Shown here piece by piece: positions 46,393 through 55,365 of a stretch of 64,000 bases of DNA. Every line of letters starts with the position of its first letter. Positions within the stretch are counted from its first letter, which is position 1. Both the position numbers and the translations under genes were made by a program. The stretch is from Breznakia pachnodae (GTDB lineage: Bacteria > Bacillota_I > Bacilli_A > Erysipelotrichales > Erysipelotrichaceae). The notes beneath the pieces were generated by a model that made no database searches, was not told the origin of the DNA, and saw only the letters and a list, made by a program, of their open reading frames with translations. The stretch lies in contig NZ_JAUSUR010000001.1 of NCBI RefSeq assembly GCF_030814225.1, positions 558,001-622,000 on the forward strand. The letters are read 5' to 3'.

Positions 46393-46438
46393 ATAAAGAA
46401 AGGAGGCTTCATCATCATGCGAAACCTCCTTTCTTTAT
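46393..46438. terminator. Bidirectional hairpin between flavodoxin-like gene and proS
   Basis: A perfect 14-bp stem (46393-46406/46425-46438) with an 18-base loop separates convergent genes. Its T-tail is short on both strands. Confidence 0.7.
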
Positions 46439-46463
46439 GATTTGAGACTCAGAACTTGAATCT

Positions 46464-48161
46464 TTATATTAACTCTTCAATTCTCTTCTTAACGTAGTCT
46501 TTGATTTCATCTACATTAAGTTCAACTTTATCAGTAGTTCTTTCTTTGTATTCAACAATTCCTTCACCAGCACGTTTTCCAACTGTGATACGTAATGGAA
46601 TACCAATTAATTCATTATCTTTAAATTTGACTCCTGGACGTTCATCACGGTCATCCAACAATACTTCAATACCAGCTGCTGATAATTCATCATATAGTTG
46701 ATTAGCTACTTTGGTTTGTTCTTCATCTTTCAAATTAACTAAAATAATTTCTACATGATAAGGCGTCACACTCATTGGCCATACAATTCCATTTTCATCA
46801 TTGTATTGTTCTACGATTGCGGCCATACAACGCTCAATACCAATTCCATACGATCCCATAACAACAGGTTTTAATTGGTTGTCTTTATCTAGATATTTAA
46901 ACCCTAAACTTTCTGAGTATTTTGTTCCTAATTTAAAGGTATTTCCAACTTCAATACCTTTCACAAATTTAAGCTTACCACCACATTTTGGACAAGTATC
47001 GCCTTCTTGTACATTGACAATATCTGCTTTCTTAAATACATCAAAATCTTTTAAGTTTACATTCTTATAGTGATGGTCTGTTTTATTTGCACCTGTAATA
47101 AAGTTTTTCATTAAAGCAACTTCCGCATCCATTACAACTTTGATTGATAAACCAATAGGTCCAGCAAATCCAACTTTTGCACCAGTCGCTTGTTCAACTT
47201 CATCAAATGTAGCCATTTCCATTTCATTTGCTTCTAATAATTTTAATACTTTGGTTTCGTTTAGTTCACGATTTCCTTTTAATAAAAAGGCGTATAGTTC
47301 ACCATCCACATTATAGATTAATGTTTTCACAAATGCATCGACTGGTTTATTAAAGAATGCTGCAACTTCTTCGATTGTTTTTGCATTTGGTGTTTCAACA
47401 ATCTCATAGGCCAATTCAGTCTCATCAGATACTTTGTCATTTAACACAACTTCCGTAACTTCCATATTGCTTGAGAAATCACAAGAGTCACAAAGTACTA
47501 CTACATCCTCACCAATTGGAGTAATCGCCTGGAACTCTTCACTTAGAAGTCCTCCCATTGCACCTGTATCAGCTTTAACAATCTTATAATCCAACTTCAT
47601 GCGATCAAAACTGTTTTTATATGCATCATACATTTTCTTATAAGATACATTCAAACCATCTAAATCCACATCATATGAATATGCATCTTTCATGGTAAAC
47701 TCACGTGTACGAATCAAACCATAACGTGGTCTTGTTTCATCTCTGTATTTTGTTTGAATCTGATATAAATTATATGGAAAGTCCTTGTATGATTTTCCAT
47801 GCATCATTCCTGCAAATACAAATAATTCTTCATGGGTTGGGCCTAATACATATTTCTTTTCATAGCGATCACGTAATGCAAACATATTGGAACCAAATGC
47901 TGCTCTACGTCCACTTTCTTCATATACATCTTCCAAGATAAGCGCAGGCATATGTAATTCCTGTGCTCCTGTTCTATCCATTTCTTCCCGAACAATATTT
48001 TCTATTTTCGATATAACACGTTTCCCCATTGGTAGTGTCATATAAACTCCAGCACTGCTCTTTTTTATCATTCCTGCACGTACAAGCAGATTCCCACTGA
48101 CACTCTCTTCATCTTTGGAATCTTCTCGAATCGTATAAAAGAAACTATTCTTAAGTTTCAT
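46464..48161 (-). CDS. proS: Prolyl-tRNA synthetase (bacterial type)
   Basis: This 565-residue class II synthetase has motif 2 (TKYRDETRPRYGLIRTREFTMKDAYSYD) and motif 3 (VMGSYGIGIERCMAAIVEQY), and an inserted editing domain between them (about residues 225-385), as in bacterial-type ProRS. GGAGG precedes the ATG. It lies 10 bases downstream of the TrhP2-like gene, so it is transcribed from that operon. No T-box leader is seen. Confidence 0.96.
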   Translation of the reverse strand: MKLKNSFFYTIREDSKDEESVSGNLLVRAGMIKKSSAGVYMTLPMGKRVISKIENIVREEMDRTGAQELHMPALILEDVYEESGRRAAFGSNMFALRDRYEKKYVLGPTHEELFVFAGMMHGKSYKDFPYNLYQIQTKYRDETRPRYGLIRTREFTMKDAYSYDVDLDGLNVSYKKMYDAYKNSFDRMKLDYKIVKADTGAMGGLLSEEFQAITPIGEDVVVLCDSCDFSSNMEVTEVVLNDKVSDETELAYEIVETPNAKTIEEVAAFFNKPVDAFVKTLIYNVDGELYAFLLKGNRELNETKVLKLLEANEMEMATFDEVEQATGAKVGFAGPIGLSIKVVMDAEVALMKNFITGANKTDHHYKNVNLKDFDVFKKADIVNVQEGDTCPKCGGKLKFVKGIEVGNTFKLGTKYSESLGFKYLDKDNQLKPVVMGSYGIGIERCMAAIVEQYNDENGIVWPMSVTPYHVEIILVNLKDEEQTKVANQLYDELSAAGIEVLLDDRDERPGVKFKDNELIGIPLRITVGKRAGEGIVEYKERTTDKVELNVDEIKDYVKKRIEELI

Positions 48162-48171
48162 AAATTACCTC

Positions 48172-49395
48172 CTAATAAACGTTTTCTCGCTTTTTTATAA
48201 CCTTTCTAATCATATCATGTTTTTTTAACTTAACGTTAATTTTTGTATATAAAATATCCATTGGATTTCTAGCAACATCTACTACCTCACCATCTTCATC
48301 ATAGAGTATATCCATAACAAACATCTGATTTGGTGTTGTAGCTCCAAATGCTTCTGCATCAATTCCACTAGAAAAGTTATTACGAACTTCTAATTTAGCA
48401 ATCTGCTTCTCTTCATCATAATCAAGTACATAGGCAATAAATTCCTGTGATACACCTGCACCATTGATTCCATATAAGTGATCCTTCATTCCTGGTACAC
48501 CACCATAGAAACCACCTGCGCTTAAACGATTTTCAGCTTTTGATAATTCTTCATAATACCACTGCATTCGTTTTTGAGAAATCGAACCAGTTTCATAATA
48601 CTCATCAATCAGCATGCGATACGTTCTTACGATTGTCGCAAGATAGTATTGTGATTTCATTCTGCCTTCAATTTTAAAACTTGATACACCTGCATCAATT
48701 AATGCAGGGATATACTTCATTGCACATAAATCTTTACTACTCATAGAAAACATATGGTCATCTTCATTTAGTTTAATATCACCTTCATAAAGACGATACT
48801 TCCAGCGGCAACTCTGTGCACAACCACCACGATTTGCATCGCGATTGGTCATGTTGTTACTTAATGTACAACGACCAGAATAGGATACACACATTCCGCC
48901 ATGGATAAATGCTTCAATTGGTAAATTGGAATTTGCAGTAGTTCTCTTTACATCATCCAAAGTACATTCTCTGGCAAGTACTACACGATCCATACCCAAT
49001 GACTCATATAACTTTACTACACTACTATTTGTAGAAGAGTGTTGAGTTGATACATGAACTTCCAGTTTTGGTGCGACCTTCTTTGCTAATTGCATAATAC
49101 TTAGGCTCGCCACAATAATGGCATCCACACCAATCGATTCAAGGTCTTTCAAATATTCACTGATTCCTTCTAAATCTTCTTCATGAGGAAGCATATTTAC
49201 GGTTACATGGACATGTGCATCATGGTGATGAGCAAATTCCACTCCTTCCGCAATATCTTTTAAATCGAAGTTTGATGCACGTGAACGTAAAGAAAAGCGT
49301 TTCCCACCAATATAGACTGCATTCGCTCCATAACGAATTGCAATCTTTAATCGATCCAAATCACCTGCTGGTGCTAATAACTCTACTCTTTTCAT
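48172..49395 (-). CDS. U32 family tRNA hydroxylation protein, TrhP2-like
   Basis: This 407-residue U32 protein starts with RVELLAPAGDLDRLKIAIRYGANAVYIGG and has the Fe-S ligand region CVSYSGRCTLSNNMTNRD ... GGCAQSCRWKY, with four cysteines. The pair of adjacent U32 genes corresponds to YrrN/YrrO (TrhP1/TrhP2) of Bacillus, which make 5-hydroxyuridine at tRNA position 34 from prephenate. This is the larger, cysteine-containing partner. It overlaps the upstream gene by 4 bases. Confidence 0.9.
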   Translation of the reverse strand: MKRVELLAPAGDLDRLKIAIRYGANAVYIGGKRFSLRSRASNFDLKDIAEGVEFAHHHDAHVHVTVNMLPHEEDLEGISEYLKDLESIGVDAIIVASLSIMQLAKKVAPKLEVHVSTQHSSTNSSVVKLYESLGMDRVVLARECTLDDVKRTTANSNLPIEAFIHGGMCVSYSGRCTLSNNMTNRDANRGGCAQSCRWKYRLYEGDIKLNEDDHMFSMSSKDLCAMKYIPALIDAGVSSFKIEGRMKSQYYLATIVRTYRMLIDEYYETGSISQKRMQWYYEELSKAENRLSAGGFYGGVPGMKDHLYGINGAGVSQEFIAYVLDYDEEKQIAKLEVRNNFSSGIDAEAFGATTPNQMFVMDILYDEDGEVVDVARNPMDILYTKINVKLKKHDMIRKVIKKRENVY

Positions 49396-50285
49396 TTCTT
49401 TGCACCTGTTTTCTTATACATAAAACCTTTCGTAATATTTTGTGATGGATATTCTTTTTCATACTCTTTGTATAGTAATCTACCCTCACGGGGACTTTCC
49501 ATCACTCGTTTATAATCTTCTGTAATCTTACATACTTCATCTATTGTATAGAACAAACTTTCAATTCTAAGATTACAGATACCTGCATTTATCATATCTT
49601 CTACTTCTTCAAATGATGCCAATGTAAAACCGGTGAATACATGTGTCCCATCTTTGTCTTCCACAATTGGCATATGTTCTTCTCTATTTTCTTCCATCAG
49701 ATATAGCTGATAGTTATTTTTTACATCATATTCTTTTTTAATAAACTCCATATAATTTGACAGTAACATTCGTTTTGAATCCATCATAGGTAATCGACCA
49801 TGAATAATTATTTCTAGTTCCCCATTTACACGATTACCAATTTTCAACATATCCTCTAATGTAATCTCTTTAGAGATTGTACACATATGAATACCCAAAT
49901 CCAGATAAGCCTGAATATCTGCCGAGTTAGTTAGAATTGTATCCGGGTTATAAATCAGTTTAGATTCTAATCCTAGTTGTTTTGCTTCATAAAAAACACC
50001 CATATCTGTAAAGTAGATACCATCAACATCTAATTCTTTTAAATATTGCAAGTGTTCTCTTAAAGCTATTAAGTCATCTTCCATAAAGAAACGATTAACT
50101 GATACATACATCTGCATGTGATTGCTTGTACATAGCGTTCTACATTCCTGCAGTTGTTCATTATTAAAAGCGGATGGACTACGCACACTAAAAGCTTCTG
50201 TGCCGACAATGACAGAAGTAATTCCTACAGCTTTTAGTTTTGTAATGTCCTCCAACTGATATGGAGATGTAATTAAATTTATCAT
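49392..50285 (-). CDS. U32 family protein, TrhP1-like
   Basis: This 297-residue U32-type protein (LEDITKLKAVGITSVIVGTEAFSVRSPSAF, YVSVNRFF, IIIHGRLPMMDSKRMLLSNYM) lacks the cysteine cluster of its larger neighbour and is of the size of TrhP1/YrrN. TTGAGGT precedes the ATG. It overlaps the TrhP2-like start by 4 bases. The expected role is formation of 5-hydroxyuridine at the tRNA wobble position, as a partner of the downstream protein. Confidence 0.87.
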   Translation of the reverse strand: MINLITSPYQLEDITKLKAVGITSVIVGTEAFSVRSPSAFNNEQLQECRTLCTSNHMQMYVSVNRFFMEDDLIALREHLQYLKELDVDGIYFTDMGVFYEAKQLGLESKLIYNPDTILTNSADIQAYLDLGIHMCTISKEITLEDMLKIGNRVNGELEIIIHGRLPMMDSKRMLLSNYMEFIKKEYDVKNNYQLYLMEENREEHMPIVEDKDGTHVFTGFTLASFEEVEDMINAGICNLRIESLFYTIDEVCKITEDYKRVMESPREGRLLYKEYEKEYPSQNITKGFMYKKTGAKK

Positions 50286-50330
50286 TTATACCTCAACCTA
50301 TATTATTATAGCCTACTAAGGCCATTATGA

Positions 50331-51215
50331 CTATTGGAAATCTTCAATTTTTTGATACCATGATGGAATAATTGTATTCATATGATCATACCACATAAGA
50401 ACATCATGCGCCTGTTTCATTAGTACTTGCACATCACCAAATGCAACTGCCCACGGAATTGCACCAATTGCGTTTACAGCCATATAAAACGCCAGTAACT
50501 GAAAGAACAATTCAGGTGGTTCCTGTTTAAAGTAACCATGAATTTGTCCACAGGCAAAGGCTGGGCTTCTCTGAGCACTCCATACGATTCGATTGAAGTC
50601 TTCCCATGGGTCACCATAATCAAATCGATCAAAGTCAATAATAGAAAGATTATTGTCAGACGAAACAATCATATTTCCTACATGATAATCACCATGAAGA
50701 AATGAAGTATCTCGATGTTCTAAAAGATCGAAATTCTTTTCAATATAACCTATAAAATCTTCTGCTCCTTCAAAAGGGATATCATACATGCGATACATTT
50801 CAATTTTCTTTTTTGCTTTTCTTCCATACAGCTGTTTCCAATCAAGTCTCTTGTTAATTGGAATACTATGAATTTTATATAGATAATCACCGGCAATATA
50901 TCCTAACTTATATTGTAGACTTTCGCTGAAATCACTCACTACCTCGCCTAATTCATCTCCATCACACCAAGTATAAAGGGCAGAAAGTTTATCTTCTTCT
51001 TTCCAGAACTCTAGAGGCGTTGACATTCTGACATCTTGTAAGCCAACAAGTTTCATCAGTGTAAATTCCTGTTGTTTACGCTCATAGGAAGTGTGTTCAC
51101 TAATACGTAAAAGCAGCTTACCTAGGTGTTCGTCTTCAACATAGTACTTTTCATCCAATGACCATCCCTTTTCAATCTTTTCTATTTTGGAAATACTTTT
51201 ACTGTTTAGATTCAT
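50331..51215 (-). CDS. Aminoglycoside phosphotransferase-family small-molecule kinase
   Basis: This 294-residue protein has the APH/choline-kinase fold: LLLRISEHTSYERKQQEF (nucleotide Lys/Arg region), Brenner motif SFLHGDYHVGNMIVS and metal motif SIIDFDRFDYGDPWEDF. A resistance role is not implied; the family includes kinases for sugars, choline and homoserine. ATG 51215 follows GGAGG at 8 bases; a GTG 42 bases earlier lies over the promoter. It is the first gene before the TrhP1-TrhP2-proS run. Confidence 0.87.
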   Translation of the reverse strand: MNLNSKSISKIEKIEKGWSLDEKYYVEDEHLGKLLLRISEHTSYERKQQEFTLMKLVGLQDVRMSTPLEFWKEEDKLSALYTWCDGDELGEVVSDFSESLQYKLGYIAGDYLYKIHSIPINKRLDWKQLYGRKAKKKIEMYRMYDIPFEGAEDFIGYIEKNFDLLEHRDTSFLHGDYHVGNMIVSSDNNLSIIDFDRFDYGDPWEDFNRIVWSAQRSPAFACGQIHGYFKQEPPELFFQLLAFYMAVNAIGAIPWAVAFGDVQVLMKQAHDVLMWYDHMNTIIPSWYQKIEDFQ

Positions 51216-51242
51216 TGGATTCGCCTCCTCAAATGTAAAACA

Positions 51243-51270
51243 ATTATATACCATCACCTCAAAATTTCAA
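51243..51270 (-). promoter_or_regulatory. Sigma-A promoter of the kinase gene
   Basis: On the minus strand TTGAAA (51265-51270), a 16-base spacer and TATAAT (51243-51248) lie 27 bases before ATG 51215. Confidence 0.65.
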
Positions 51271-51285
51271 GTGAGTAAACCACTT

Positions 51286-51308
51286 AAAAAGGTGCAAGAT
51301 TGCACCTT
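51286..51308 (-). terminator. Terminator after surface protein 3
   Basis: A GGTGCA/TGCACC stem extended by AA/TT (left arm 51289-51297, right arm 51300-51308) has T5 on the minus strand. It lies directly after the vWA protein gene. Confidence 0.8.
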
Positions 51309-51311
51309 CAC

Positions 51312-53477
51312 TTAATTTTCATATTTTCTTCTAAGATAATATACACCTAATACACCTGATATTCCTATAAACAACAAATACCAATAAAGATTTATAGTTG
51401 TATCATCACCAGCCATTGGACTGGTACTTGGCTTCATTACAATGTTCAATAAATCTTCTACTTCTTTACCAACAATCGTTGGTATTTCTGTATCAATTGA
51501 AGGTTTCTCAATAATTGGAGGTGTTGGTTTCTCTGGTTCCTTTGGGTCGATTGGTGTTTCTGGTTCTTTTGGATCCACAGGTTTTTCCTTTTCTTTAGGA
51601 TACACTGGTAATTTTGGTGTTCCAATTGTATCATAGCGTGAATTACCATCCATATCTGTGTAATAGAGTTTCGCACCTGTATCCTCTCCATCCGGTCCTG
51701 AACTAGGAGTTGTCAAATCTACTTGTGGATTGTCATTGTTGGTTGGATAGTAGGTTGTTGAAGCAACATCACGATATTCTCCTTTTAATACTAATGGAAT
51801 CGTGATGGATGGTTCATTCTCTTTGGTATATTTATAAATATTACCAATTTCCCAAACAATGGTTTGTCCATCCTCTATTGTTCCTTCAATGGTAACGCCA
51901 GCTGGCAAAACCGCATCATCTGGAACATAATAATATTCACTGACTTCATCTCTTAATACTGCATTTCGTCCACCAGGCATTATTACACTACTTAATAATT
52001 TATCACTTAAATAGTTTTCGGTGGACCCTTGTGCATCTGCAGGAATATCAATATAATTTGAATTCGAGGCAATATTACTCAAACGATCTTTGCTATTTTG
52101 AGAATCAAGCATATAACCTACGGTGATAATTTCTGCATCCTGTCCATAAGCACCAATTATATTATTAGAACTATCTCTAGCCAAAATACTTGGGTCTACA
52201 CTATGGCGCTGATAAGAACCTGAAATCTGACTCCAAAAAGTTCCTGTAATAATATCATTAACGTCGGCCTTAATTGCATCTGCAAGACCATATATATGAG
52301 TGTCAGTATTATAAAATGCATAAATATTTCCACCACTACTAAAAGTTCCTGTTGCTGGATCTGGTGTTCCATCAGATAATACAATTACAACTGCATCTTT
52401 ATTTGCCTTTGCCTGTGCACTTCTCTCATCCAGCATATTATAAGCCTCACTTAATCCATATACATAATCTGTGGTATGAGTGGTGAACATACTGGATAAT
52501 GCTGTACTGATATCACTAGCATTATCAGTCCAATCTACTTTTGAATCATAGGTACCTGAAAGACTACCATCACTTTCAACAGTTACTCCTGTACCATCAA
52601 AGTAGTTGTTTTGAACGAGCCAGTCACGATAATTCTTAGTTCCATTATTCAAACGATGAACCAATGTTTCATCACGCATAGAAAATGGTACAAGAGCAAT
52701 CGTATTTGCATCATCACCAGTTAGTCCTTGTTCTTCATTAATTGCCAATAACTTATCAGAAAAAGTTTCTACTGCCTTCTTTGCTTCAATCCAGCGATCA
52801 TAGCAACCTTCATGTTCATCAGCATGATCCCATATTCCTTCAGAGCTTCCTTTTCTAGTATCCGTAGTATCGTACTCACTAATACGAATAAAATTTTCAC
52901 CATCATGTTTAAAATGATATGCTGCAAGCTCTAAGTTATCAGGGTCAGCAACATTCAATCCAAATTGATAATACAGATGAACTCGATCAGATGTATCAAG
53001 AACTACCCATGCCTTCTTTTCAGCATTATATACTGTCAGTCTTTGTGCGGCTTCATCATAATACATATCGTCTTCTGAACTTGGAATCACTGATGGTATA
53101 TCTGTTGTTTCTTTCAGATAGAAGTGTTCCTGATTCAGACAAGGAGAAGATGCATTATGCGTTCCATAAGTTCCACCATTCCCATCATTTACTTCCTGGA
53201 TAAAGTTCATATCCATACTACCAGAACGATCTAGTACAATTACTACATCCATAGAATCAACCTGTTCTGTACCATTTATCTTAAGTGTAAGCTCTGCCAG
53301 ATAGTCTTCTACACTTGTCCATTCTGCAGTTTTTTCTGTAATATATGCAGTATTTGTATTTTTATCTCTTAGTGCAGTATCAGCATTTAATTGTGATGAC
53401 ATACCTGTTAACAAGATTGTACACAGCAATAAGCATACACCTGTCAACTTTCCTATTTTCTTTATTATCTTTTTCAT
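51312..53477 (-). CDS. Cell-wall surface protein 3 with von Willebrand factor A domain
   Basis: This 721-residue protein has a signal peptide (residues 1-32), a vWA domain with MIDAS motif DRSGSMD (83-89) and a later VVIVLSDGTPDP, and large insertions. A beta-rich region, a Pro/Lys/Glu spacer (DPKEPETPIDPKEPEKP), a PMAGDDTT anchor motif, a hydrophobic helix and RRKYEN tail follow. The vWA domain suggests metal-dependent ligand or matrix binding. It follows sigma factor 3 with a 132-base gap that holds a small frame. Confidence 0.88.
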   Translation of the reverse strand: MKKIIKKIGKLTGVCLLLCTILLTGMSSQLNADTALRDKNTNTAYITEKTAEWTSVEDYLAELTLKINGTEQVDSMDVVIVLDRSGSMDMNFIQEVNDGNGGTYGTHNASSPCLNQEHFYLKETTDIPSVIPSSEDDMYYDEAAQRLTVYNAEKKAWVVLDTSDRVHLYYQFGLNVADPDNLELAAYHFKHDGENFIRISEYDTTDTRKGSSEGIWDHADEHEGCYDRWIEAKKAVETFSDKLLAINEEQGLTGDDANTIALVPFSMRDETLVHRLNNGTKNYRDWLVQNNYFDGTGVTVESDGSLSGTYDSKVDWTDNASDISTALSSMFTTHTTDYVYGLSEAYNMLDERSAQAKANKDAVVIVLSDGTPDPATGTFSSGGNIYAFYNTDTHIYGLADAIKADVNDIITGTFWSQISGSYQRHSVDPSILARDSSNNIIGAYGQDAEIITVGYMLDSQNSKDRLSNIASNSNYIDIPADAQGSTENYLSDKLLSSVIMPGGRNAVLRDEVSEYYYVPDDAVLPAGVTIEGTIEDGQTIVWEIGNIYKYTKENEPSITIPLVLKGEYRDVASTTYYPTNNDNPQVDLTTPSSGPDGEDTGAKLYYTDMDGNSRYDTIGTPKLPVYPKEKEKPVDPKEPETPIDPKEPEKPTPPIIEKPSIDTEIPTIVGKEVEDLLNIVMKPSTSPMAGDDTTINLYWYLLFIGISGVLGVYYLRRKYEN

Positions 53478-53584
53478 AAAGTACTCCCGTTATCCAACAG
53501 GATTACTGAATAATTATAATTACTAGTACTCTTCTTTACATTATATAAGTATTTGTATAAAAAAACGTTATGTTCTATTTTCAT
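53474..53584 (-). CDS. Possible 36-residue small protein in the sigma3-vWA operon
   Basis: ATG 53584 is preceded by GGAGGG at good spacing, and the frame runs 36 codons to a TGA that overlaps the vWA protein ATG (ATGA). The predicted peptide is MKIEHNVFLYKYLYN followed by KKSTSNYNYSVILLDNGSTL: polar, no membrane segment. It may be a real peptide or a translated leader that couples sigma and adhesin expression. I cannot confirm it without homologues. Confidence 0.35.
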   Translation of the reverse strand: MKIEHNVFLYKYLYNVKKSTSNYNYSVILLDNGSTL

Positions 53585-53609
53585 TATTGCCCTCCATTTT
53601 TAACTCTTA

Positions 53610-54899
53610 TTACTCAAAACTTATTTCAAATACATTCCCTGCATAATCACTAATATAGATTAGGTCACCATAAGAACGTTGTGTTGTCACTGCTAATGTA
53701 TTATTTTGTGAATCATAAATATATTCATCACTACTCACTCCATTACGTATGAGTGTAATACTACTTGGATCAACTCCTGCTAAGTCATCCTTTAAATAAA
53801 TTACAAAACTATTTCCATTACGATCACTACTTCCATAAGGACTCTCAATATCAATGTTTCTTACTTCAATTGATTTTTCATCAATAACATTACCATCCTT
53901 TATCAGCTGTACTTTATGTGTTCCATTCTCATAAACATATTGTGTAGGTGTATTATTCACTCTTATTTCATCATAAGCATCACTTGTTGTTTCAACATAT
54001 ACATATACAGGTTGATTAGTCCAATTTGTATCTACATAAATATTCTGTATTTCAGCTGCAAACGATTCCTTTGCCTCTATTGGTGTTGATTGAAATACTT
54101 CTGTATTTATAGAATGTCCAACCATCTGTGTCTCTTGCGTATTATTCCATATTGTAAATGCCGAACCAGCAACCACAGATGTAACCAGCAGTGAACCAAC
54201 TACAGCAGATATCTTATAAGATAATAATGATGATAATGTTCCCGTTGCACCAGCGGATTGTGAAAAAATGTAATTTGAAAAATATTGCGATACAATACCT
54301 GGGAACATGATGATAACCATATAGTTACTTGGCGTAATTCCTTTACGTTTTAAATCACCTTTAAGATTTGTTCGAACCGTTGATAAACGTGACTTCACAG
54401 TTCCTTTGGGTATACTTAAAAGATCAGCTATCTCATTTACTGACATACCCTCTATATAACGTAACAATCCCACTGTCTTTAAATTAATAGTCATTTCATT
54501 TAAAGACTGTTCGATTGTATTCATCATCCGCTTTTCTTCTACTATTTCCAGTGCATCCTTTAGTTTTGTATCTTCTACTTCTTCTGCAGCATTTTCTTCA
54601 TCAAAATTTACAATTCGATATTTGCTGCGATTATAATTTAAACACTTATGATATGAAATCTTCTGAATCCAGGAATGAAATGCTTTTGGCTCCTGAAGTT
54701 CATGAATTTTCTGGTAAACAGTGATAAAGATTTCCTGCGTCAAATCTTTTGCTGCTTCTTCATTGATTGCAAACTGTCGTGTTACAAAACTAATTTTTGG
54801 AAAATATGCTTGATAAATTACTGTAAAAGCTTCTGTATCGCCCTTTTGTGCATTTACTACAATATCATCTGAAATTAAATATTGTTTTTTCTGATTCAA
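53610..54899 (-). CDS. Membrane-tethered sigma factor 3 with extracellular Ig-like domain
   Basis: This 429-residue protein has region 2 (YFPKISFVTRQFAINEEAAKDLTQEIFITVYQ), region 4 (GMSVNEIADLLSIPKGTVKSRLSTVR), one membrane helix (about 229-251) and an outer beta domain ending YISDYAGNVFEISFE. The start is TTG 54899; the start of paralogue 4 (MNQNRKYL) aligns with it and GAGG lies upstream. It is more divergent from factors 1 and 2. It is followed by the small frame and the vWA protein. An ECF-like promoter lies at 54978-55006. Confidence 0.84.
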   Translation of the reverse strand: MNQKKQYLISDDIVVNAQKGDTEAFTVIYQAYFPKISFVTRQFAINEEAAKDLTQEIFITVYQKIHELQEPKAFHSWIQKISYHKCLNYNRSKYRIVNFDEENAAEEVEDTKLKDALEIVEEKRMMNTIEQSLNEMTINLKTVGLLRYIEGMSVNEIADLLSIPKGTVKSRLSTVRTNLKGDLKRKGITPSNYMVIIMFPGIVSQYFSNYIFSQSAGATGTLSSLLSYKISAVVGSLLVTSVVAGSAFTIWNNTQETQMVGHSINTEVFQSTPIEAKESFAAEIQNIYVDTNWTNQPVYVYVETTSDAYDEIRVNNTPTQYVYENGTHKVQLIKDGNVIDEKSIEVRNIDIESPYGSSDRNGNSFVIYLKDDLAGVDPSSITLIRNGVSSDEYIYDSQNNTLAVTTQRSYGDLIYISDYAGNVFEISFE

Positions 54900-54977
54900 A
54901 TTTACACCGCCTCGCCCTCATAGACTTACCTAATTAGTTAGTCATTCTTCACTTTTAAACAAAATTCTCCTTTCATT

Positions 54978-55006
54978 CTAAAGACACTTCGAATTTTAAG
55001 AGGTTC
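54978..55006 (-). promoter_or_regulatory. Putative ECF-type promoter of sigma unit 3
   Basis: On the minus strand GAAC (55003-55006), 15 bases and GTGTCTTTAG (54978-54987) match the element upstream of surface protein 4 in both blocks and exact spacing. AAAGGAG lies shortly after it. Confidence 0.5.
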
Positions 55007-55111
55007 AAAAGTTTTTTCTTCTTCTTATTATTAAGACAATGTAATTATGATTTATCATCATTATTTCGTCCCTATAATCTTCCATAATTTTCATCAACAT
55101 AATATATTTAG

Positions 55112-55303
55112 TTAACTATGCTGTCCCATAATAAAAGTTTCGTCATATAGCTTCCTATAAAAATGACGAAACTTTTTAATTATAATCCCTCCACTTATTG
55201 TATAGCAATATACTACAGACCTTGTTTTATTAATACTTATGGTTCTTAGTTTATCATTATCAATAATCTCTTTCAATTTATATCTGATAATCTTTGCACC
55301 ATC
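55112..55303 (-). pseudogene. Remnant reading frame without start codon
   Basis: A 63-codon open stretch (DGAKIIRYKLKEIIDND ... KTRSVVYCYTISGG ... FYRKLYDETF) runs from a stop at 55304-55306 to TAA 55112. It lacks an ATG and a Shine-Dalgarno. It reads like protein, basic and mixed, but I cannot name a family. It is probably the end of a decayed gene. Confidence 0.4.
55133..55176. repeat. Perfect 14-bp inverted repeat
   Basis: AAAAGTTTCGTCAT (55133-55146) and its exact complement (55163-55176) flank 16 bases inside the remnant frame. T-runs on both strands would let it work as a bidirectional terminator. Confidence 0.6.
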
Positions 55304-55340
55304 TTAATAGAGGTACATTGTATTAACGCTCGTTTTCACA

Positions 55341-55365
55341 AAAGAAAAAGATGCTTTCGCATCTT
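55341..55365 (-). terminator. Terminator after sigma factor 4
   Basis: A 7-bp stem (AAGATGC/GCATCTT) with a GAAA tetraloop on the minus strand is followed by TTTCTTTT, right after the sigma factor 4 stop. Confidence 0.85.

Larger units (their letters stand above)
54900..55365 (-). other. Gap between sigma units 3 and 4
   Basis: This 466-base gap holds the putative ECF promoter of sigma unit 3, a degraded reading frame (55112-55303) with an internal perfect inverted repeat, and the terminator of sigma factor 4. Nothing else was recognised. Confidence 0.6.

Noticed and set aside
50331-51215. Aminoglycoside resistance gene
   Set aside because: The fold is shared by many housekeeping kinases. 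Its context (tRNA modification genes, own normal promoter) gives no sign of a mobile resistance gene.
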